Shown here piece after piece: positions 59,677-64,000 of a stretch of DNA of 64,000 nucleotides (the stretch's first letter is position 1; every line of letters begins with the position of its first letter). This DNA comes from Kitasatospora sp. NBC_01246 (lineage in GTDB: Bacteria; Actinomycetota; Actinomycetes; Streptomycetales; Streptomycetaceae). Location: positions 5,952,001-6,016,000 of the forward strand of contig NZ_CP108484.1 of NCBI RefSeq assembly GCF_036226505.1, in the 5' to 3' direction. A program made the position numbers and the translations under genes. The notes beneath the pieces were generated by a model, which saw nothing but the letters and a program-made list of their open reading frames with translations, did no database searches and was not told where the DNA came from.

Positions 59677-60000
59677 TCAGGAGGCGAGGGCTGCACAAAT
59701 CGGTGGCTCACCGCCTTTGCCCGTGCTCGGCCCTGTCGTCTGCCAGGTTGCAGAGGGCGTTGCGAGGAGGTCGAGAGGCGTTGAACTGAGGCGGAGCCGG
59801 ACGTGGGCGTAAACCGCGGCGGAGACACCGATGAGGGCGTGGCCAAGGAGTTCTTTGATGACGATGAGTTCGACGCCCTGTTCCAACGGGAGGGGCGCGC
59901 CGCCGAGAGCTTCAGATTATGGAGGCGGATGCGGCGGAGTCTGGCCCTACAGAGCAGCGTGGCGAAGCGCCGGTGAGCGTGGCTCGCTCTATCGGAGCTC
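59677..60000 (-). pseudogene. Decayed tyrosine integrase (C-terminal remnant)
   Basis: On the minus strand one frame (about 60000-59920) reads FATLLCRARLRRIRLHNLKLSAA and, after a frameshift, another reads EQGVELIVIKELLGHALIGVSAAVYAHVRLRL (59886-59780). Together they recreate an actinobacterial site-specific integrase C-terminus: the box-II HxLRH is degraded to HNLKL, the LGH and the Tyr nucleophile in VYAHV remain. Loss of the catalytic Arg and the frameshift make it inactive. It lies next to the right repeat, where an integrase is expected in an integrative element. Confidence 0.8.
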
Positions 60001-60237
60001 CGTCTGGCCGGGGAATGGTTTAGAAGCCACTGTCCTGGCATTTCTCGCCCGCCACCTCGTGCTCCTGGCACTGCTGGTCACGGTGGCATTTCGAGCGTGG
60101 TGATGCTCTGGGTCGGAAGGGATCGGCAATGGTCAGTCTGATACGTCGGCTCCCCGCGCATGGTCGAATGGCCTTCAGGTAGTTCGGGTGCACCGCTGGC
60201 CCCACGTTCGCGCGGGGCCAGCGAAGGCCAGCCGCCG
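60001..60237. other. Noncoding border between integrase remnant and ECF41 gene
   Basis: About 240 bp without a credible gene. The right repeat begins at 60240. No tRNA fragment or tRNA-Leu 3' end is found here. Confidence 0.5.
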
Positions 60238-61161
60238 CTACCGCCTCGGGCGGCCGGCCTTCCGGACCTCGTCGTGGACGGCCCAGGCGTCGGCGACCGG
60301 GCCGAGGTGGCCGAGCTTGTCGGGGTTGAGGACCAGGCGGATGGCCTGGATCCGGCCGTCGAGCACGTCGAGCGACAGCGCCTGGAGCACCCTGCCGTCC
60401 CGGTCGCGGAGGATCGCGCCCGGCTGGCGGTTGACCTCGTGCGGCTCGCAGGTCACGTCGACCAGCGCCAGCCGAGGGAAGAAGGCGGCCAGCAGCCGGG
60501 CCACGTTCCCGGCGCCGACGATGGCCCTGGCCAGCTGCGGGGTCTTGCCGCCGCCGTCGCCGACCATCGTCACGTCGGCGGCCAGCAGCTCCTGCAGACC
60601 GGCCACATCACCCTCGCGCAGGGCCTCGAAGAACCGCGCCGACAGCTCCTCCTGCTCCGTGCGGACCGCCTCGAAGCGCGGCCGTCCGGCCTCCATGTGC
60701 CGGCGGGCCCGCACCACCAGCTGTCGGCAGGCGGCCTCGGACCGGCCGACCGTCGCCGCCACCTCGTCGTACCCGAAGCCGAACACCTCCCGCAGCACGA
60801 ACGCCGCCCGCTCCAGCGGACTGAGCCGCTCCAGCAGCAGCAGCGCCGCCATCGACACCGAGTCGGCCAGCTCCGCCGACCGCGCCGGGTCCTGGTAGGG
60901 GTCGTCCAGCAGCGGCTCGGGGAACCACGCACCCACGTACGCTTCCCGCCGCACCCGGGCCGAGCGCAGGACGTCGATCGAGATCCGCGTCACCGTCGCC
61001 GACAGGAAGGCCCTGACCGACGTGGGCCGGGTCGCCGAGCCGTCGTAGCGCAGCCACGTCTCCTGCACCGCGTCCTCGGCCTCGCTCACGCTGCCCAGGA
61101 TGCGGTAGGCGATCGAGAACAGCAGCGACCGCAGCTCCTCGAACTCCTCGACCTTGCTCAC
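60238..61161 (-). CDS. ECF41-family RNA polymerase sigma factor with SnoaL-like C-terminal domain
   Basis: A 307-residue ECF sigma factor. Region 2: LRSLLFSIAYRILGSVSEAEDAVQETWLRY; region 4: LSPLERAAFVLREVFGFGYDEVAATVGRSEAACRQLVVRARRH. The C-terminal extension (about 180-300) is SnoaL-like and carries the ECF41 marks: WFPEPLLD linker before region 4, DGGGK, and NPDKL. In ECF41 the tail replaces an anti-sigma factor, and activates or restrains the protein. GTG at 61161 follows GAGAGGGG. It lies 69 bp behind its usual partner, a carboxymuconolactone-decarboxylase-like gene. Its last 250 bp are duplicated 12.8 kb to the left. Confidence 0.94.
   Translation of the reverse strand: MSKVEEFEELRSLLFSIAYRILGSVSEAEDAVQETWLRYDGSATRPTSVRAFLSATVTRISIDVLRSARVRREAYVGAWFPEPLLDDPYQDPARSAELADSVSMAALLLLERLSPLERAAFVLREVFGFGYDEVAATVGRSEAACRQLVVRARRHMEAGRPRFEAVRTEQEELSARFFEALREGDVAGLQELLAADVTMVGDGGGKTPQLARAIVGAGNVARLLAAFFPRLALVDVTCEPHEVNRQPGAILRDRDGRVLQALSLDVLDGRIQAIRLVLNPDKLGHLGPVADAWAVHDEVRKAGRPRR
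60240..60489. repeat. Right copy of 250-bp direct repeat (candidate att site)
   Basis: Forms the 3' 250 bp of the intact ECF41 gene. Its partner is 47413-47662. Confidence 0.92.
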
Positions 61162-61230
61162 GCCGGATCCCCTCTCCTGATCGTCCGAACCATCCGCGGG
61201 CGGGGGCCCGTCGCCCCGCCCGTCGCGTAC

Positions 61231-61704
61231 TCAGTGGAACTGACCGACCTCGTAGTCGCCGGCGGGCTGCCGGGTGATGACGTTGAGCCGGTTCACCATG
61301 TTCATGAGCGAGACCAGCATCGTCAGGGCGGCCAACTGCTCCTCGTCGAAGTGCGCGGCGGCCCGCGCCCACACCTCGTCGTCGACCCCGCCGGCCGCGT
61401 CCGCGACCCGCGTCCCCTGCTCCGCCAGCTCCAGCGCGGCCCGTTCGGCCTCGGTGAAGACCGTCGCCTCCCGCCACGCCGCCACCAGGTTGAGCCGCGC
61501 CGCGGTCTCGCCGGCGGCCGCGGCCTCCTTGCCGTGCATGTCGATGCAGACCGCGCAGCCGTTGATCTGGCTCACCCGCAGCGCCACCAGCTCCTGCGTC
61601 GCCGCCGGCAGCGGCCCGTCCTTGAGCGTCCTGCCCAGCGCCATCAGGTGCTTGAAGGCCTTCCCGGCGGCCGGGGTGGCGAACAGGCTCAGTCGCGCGT
61701 CCAT
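61231..61704 (-). CDS. Carboxymuconolactone decarboxylase/AhpD-like protein (ECF41 partner)
   Basis: A 157-residue protein. The CxxC pair with downstream His is INGCAVCIDMHGKEA, the AhpD/CMD-type redox motif, flanked by helices ALRVSQ and ETAARLNLVAAWREATVFTEAERAALELAEQGTRV. This family is the standard target and genomic neighbour of ECF41 sigma factors; peroxidase or small-molecule-oxidation activity is probable. ATG at 61704 follows GGAGGAG, 41 nt downstream of an ECF41-type promoter. Confidence 0.92.
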   Translation of the reverse strand: MDARLSLFATPAAGKAFKHLMALGRTLKDGPLPAATQELVALRVSQINGCAVCIDMHGKEAAAAGETAARLNLVAAWREATVFTEAERAALELAEQGTRVADAAGGVDDEVWARAAAHFDEEQLAALTMLVSLMNMVNRLNVITRQPAGDYEVGQFH

Positions 61705-61744
61705 GGGGTGCTCCTCCGTTGTCGTCCGTCCCTGCACCCCTTGA

Positions 61745-61771
61745 GACGGACCGGGCGGCCGGGTTGTGACA
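61745..61771 (-). promoter_or_regulatory. ECF41-type promoter TGTCACA-N16-CGTC
   Basis: On the minus strand TGTCACA (61771-61765), exactly 16 nt, then CGTC (61748-61745). This is the consensus I know for ECF41 promoters. It would drive the CMD gene and, by read-through, the sigma gene: positive autoregulation. Confidence 0.85.
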
Positions 61772-61930
61772 CGCACGGATGTGACCCGCGTCTCCGGCGG
61801 GCCGGCTGGTGCGGTTGCTGGACACCGGGACGGCGAGGGCGCCCGCGCCGGTGCGGTGGGCGGGGCGGAGGACATGGTCAGCCTGAAGGTGGCCGGCGTC
61901 GAGGGCGGGCCCGGGCCCAGGCCGGGGTGG

Positions 61931-64000
61931 CTACGGCAGCTCCTGCTCGGCCCAGATGGTCTTGCCGTTGCGGGTGTAGCGGCTGCCCCAGCGGCTGGTG
62001 AGCTGGGCGACCAGGTACAGGCCCCGGCCGCCCTCGTCGGTGAGCCGGGCCCGGCGCATCCGCGGCTGGGTGGCGCTGGGGTCGGAGACCTCGCAGGTCA
62101 GCCGCTCCGCCAGGATCAGCCGCACCTCGACCGGGCCGCCGGCGTAGCGGATGGCGTTGGTGACCAGCTCGCTCAGCACCAGCTCGGTGGTGAAGACCAG
62201 CTCCTCCAGGCCCCAGTCGCGCAGCCGCGCCGTCGCACTCCCGCGGACCCGGGCGACGGCCGCCGGGTCGGCCCCCACCGACCAGGTGGCGGTGGCGTCG
62301 GTCGGCACCGCCCGGGTGCGGGCGAGCAGCAGGGTGACGTCGTCGGCCAGCCGGTGCGCCGGCTGACCGTCGACGATGGCGCGGCCGAGCTCCCGCAGCG
62401 GTGCGGCGGCGGCGCCGGGGCGGGCCATCCGGCTGCGCAGTTCGGCCAGCCCCTCGTCGAGGTCGCCCCCGTACCCCACGATCAGCCCGTCGGTGTAGAG
62501 CGCCAGTACGCTGCCCGGCGCCAGCTCGACCTCCGCCACCTCGAACGGCAGACCGCTGACGCCCAGCGGCGGGCCCGGGCGCACCGGCACGTACTCGACG
62601 GTGCCGTCCGGCGCCGCGACGGCGGGCGGCGGGTGTCCGGCGGAGGCCATCGCGCACCGCCGCGAGACCGGGTCGTAGACGGCGTAGACGCAGGTGGCGC
62701 CGAACGGGCCGGTCCGCTGACCGGCGGGCCACTCGCCGTCCTCCTCCGGCCTCTCGCCCTCGATCAGCAACTGGCAGACCAGGTCGTCGAGATGGACCAG
62801 CAGCTCGTCGGGTTCCAGGTCGAGGTCGGCGAGGGTCCGGACGGCGGTGCGCAGCCGGCCCATGGTGGCGCTGGCCTCCAGCCCGTGGCCGACCACGTCC
62901 CCGGCGACCAGCGCGACCCGGGCCGAGGAGAGCGGGATCACGTCGAACCAGTCGCCGCCGACGCCGCTGGCGGTGTCCGTGGGCAGGTAGACGCTGGCGG
63001 TGGTCACGGCGGCGGTCTCGAAGTGCGCGGGCGGCAGCAGGCTGCGCTGGAGGCTGACGGCGGCGCGGTGCTCGCGGGTGTAGCGGCGGGCGTTGTCCAG
63101 CGCGAGGGCAGTGCGGGCGGCGATCTCGCGCAGCAGGTCCAGATCCGCCGGTTCGTAGGCGAGGCGGCCGGCGGCGCGGTGGACGGTCACCCGGCCGAGG
63201 AGGCTGCCCCGGGCGCGCAGCGGCGCGGTCATCGTGCCGGCCGTGCTCGGGGAGGCGTCCGCAGGGGTCAGGGCAGGAGGGCCGGCGGGGGCGATCGGTG
63301 AGCCCTCGGTGTCGAACTCCACCGCCGTCGTCTCCGCCACCCGGTCCAGCCCCGCGTCCTCCAGCAGGTCCGCGTCCCCGGTGACGGCGGTCCGGCGGAG
63401 CAGCAGCCGGCCGTCCCGGCCGGGCGCCGGCTCCTCGCCGGTGAACACCGCCTCGGCGATCTCGACCACGGCCAGGTCGGCCAGCCCGGGCGCCAGGACG
63501 GCGGCGAGGTCCCCGGCGGTGCCGGTGACCGAGAGCGATCCGCCGACCGCCGCCGTCGCGCGGTGCAGCACGGCGAGCCGCTCGCCGGAGCGGTGGAGCG
63601 CGGTGACGTCGGTGAACAGCGCCGTCACCCCGATCACCTGGCCGTCGGCGGCCTGCAGCCGGAAGGCCGAGATCGCCATCGCCGCGCCGCCGCCCGGCTC
63701 CTCGATCGTCCGCACCAGCTCCCCGGAGATCACCAGCGGCCGGCCCGTCCGCAGCACCTCGTGCAGTTGCGCTTCGACCGCCTCGGCGCCCTCGGGCTCC
63801 AGGAAGTCCCCGAGGCGCCGTCCGGTCAGGTCCGGCGGGAGGCCGGAGTAGGGGAGCAGGTGGGTGTTGGTCCTGACCAGTCGCAGCTGGGGGTCGAACA
63901 CGGCGAGGCCCACCCGGTCCTGGAGGAACAGCTCCCGGGTGAACGCCTGGTCCTGCCGCCACTGGGTGACGAGTTCGGCGGGGGCGCCGAGCACGAAGTA
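61931..64000 (-). CDS. PAS-GAF-SpoIIE (PP2C)-HATPase regulatory phosphatase (5' end beyond window)
   Basis: At least 689 residues. A PAS domain opens the visible part (LQDRVGLAVFDPQLRLVRTNTHLLPYSGL, ISAFRLQAADGQVIGVTALFTDVTAL), then a GAF-like region (about 140-300). The SpoIIE phosphatase domain has SLQRSLLPP, GVGGDWFDVIPLSSARVALVAGDVVGHGLEAS, ASAGHPPP, ALYTDGLIVGYGGDLDEGLAEL and DDVTLLLARTR, with metal-binding aspartates present. The C-terminal HATPase has TELVLSELVTNAIRYAGGPVEVRL and DEGGRGLYLVAQLTSRWG. The reading frame is open to the window's edge (a GTG lies at 63994). Streptomycete proteins of this kind control SigB-type sigma factors through anti-anti-sigma proteins. Confidence 0.92.
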   Translation of the reverse strand, partial: YFVLGAPAELVTQWRQDQAFTRELFLQDRVGLAVFDPQLRLVRTNTHLLPYSGLPPDLTGRRLGDFLEPEGAEAVEAQLHEVLRTGRPLVISGELVRTIEEPGGGAAMAISAFRLQAADGQVIGVTALFTDVTALHRSGERLAVLHRATAAVGGSLSVTGTAGDLAAVLAPGLADLAVVEIAEAVFTGEEPAPGRDGRLLLRRTAVTGDADLLEDAGLDRVAETTAVEFDTEGSPIAPAGPPALTPADASPSTAGTMTAPLRARGSLLGRVTVHRAAGRLAYEPADLDLLREIAARTALALDNARRYTREHRAAVSLQRSLLPPAHFETAAVTTASVYLPTDTASGVGGDWFDVIPLSSARVALVAGDVVGHGLEASATMGRLRTAVRTLADLDLEPDELLVHLDDLVCQLLIEGERPEEDGEWPAGQRTGPFGATCVYAVYDPVSRRCAMASAGHPPPAVAAPDGTVEYVPVRPGPPLGVSGLPFEVAEVELAPGSVLALYTDGLIVGYGGDLDEGLAELRSRMARPGAAAAPLRELGRAIVDGQPAHRLADDVTLLLARTRAVPTDATATWSVGADPAAVARVRGSATARLRDWGLEELVFTTELVLSELVTNAIRYAGGPVEVRLILAERLTCEVSDPSATQPRMRRARLTDEGGRGLYLVAQLTSRWGSRYTRNGKTIWAEQELP

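Noticed and set aside
59264..59698. 144-codon minus-strand frame opposite the immunity gene
   Set aside because: It runs through the terminator stem, has no ribosome site, and the plus-strand gene is stop/start-coupled to the toxin.
60160..63301. Long plus-strand open frames (up to 613 codons) over the sigma, CMD and SpoIIE genes
   Set aside because: They are antisense shadows created by high third-position GC; the minus-strand frames have clear domains.

Overview
The window is very GC-rich (roughly 73%), with strong third-position GC, many GTG and TTG starts, dense TetR/AraC/GntR regulators, an ECF41 sigma module, a SpoIIE-type phosphatase, a class-E-type LAXTG surface protein and a PknG/GlnX/GlnH operon. 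Together these point to a filamentous actinomycete, most likely Streptomyces or Kitasatospora (inference; no rRNA is present). No biosynthetic megasynthase, rRNA, CRISPR array or insertion sequence is visible.

1-11 kb is ordinary chromosome: the 5' end of an exonuclease/polymerase gene, an M3 peptidase, a secreted GH5 enzyme, two TetR-controlled divergent loci (acyl-CoA dehydrogenase; DHA2 exporter), an enoyl-CoA hydratase, a GNAT enzyme and a third TetR. 11-18 kb holds tRNA-Arg, an ssb paralogue with DnaA-box-like sites upstream, a thioester-domain surface adhesin, ettA, a thioesterase, an unknown gene and glbO. 18-20.4 kb is a two-gene ABC exporter.

20.6-31.3 kb is a minus-strand signalling cluster: GlnX, GlnH, a helical protein, PknG-type kinase, PP2C phosphatase, VWA protein and FHA protein. 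It matches the mycobacterial GlnX-GlnH-PknG amino-acid sensing pathway, but here with a linked phosphatase and FHA reader. Kinase, phosphatase and FHA protein all carry small CxxC zinc-ribbon motifs.

31.7-47.2 kb is mixed: nucleosidase, DinB-fold enzyme, lipoprotein protease, isochorismatase, GlxA-type regulator, a GntR-TetR fusion regulator facing an FAD monooxygenase, a two-component system facing an ABC exporter, cupin, anti-sigma-like ATPase, an XRE/DUF397 pair, a hydrolase and tRNA-Leu.

47.4-60.5 kb is the most notable part. A 12.6-kb insert is bounded by two 250-bp direct copies (3 mismatches) of the 3' end of an ECF41 sigma gene; the right copy is part of the intact gene, the left is an orphan tail. 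Inside are a secreted FG-GAP/ricin-lectin protein, a divergent 2433-residue Rhs/YD-repeat protein ending in a HINT autoprotease plus a pertussis-toxin-S1-like ADP-ribosyltransferase tip, a stop/start-coupled small gene that is the probable immunity gene, and a decayed tyrosine integrase beside the right repeat. The layout looks like an integrative element that entered and rebuilt the 3' end of the sigma gene and is now fixed with its toxin-immunity cargo. To the right, the ECF41 gene and its carboxymuconolactone-decarboxylase partner sit behind a textbook ECF41 promoter, followed by a partial PAS-GAF-SpoIIE-ATPase protein running off the window.
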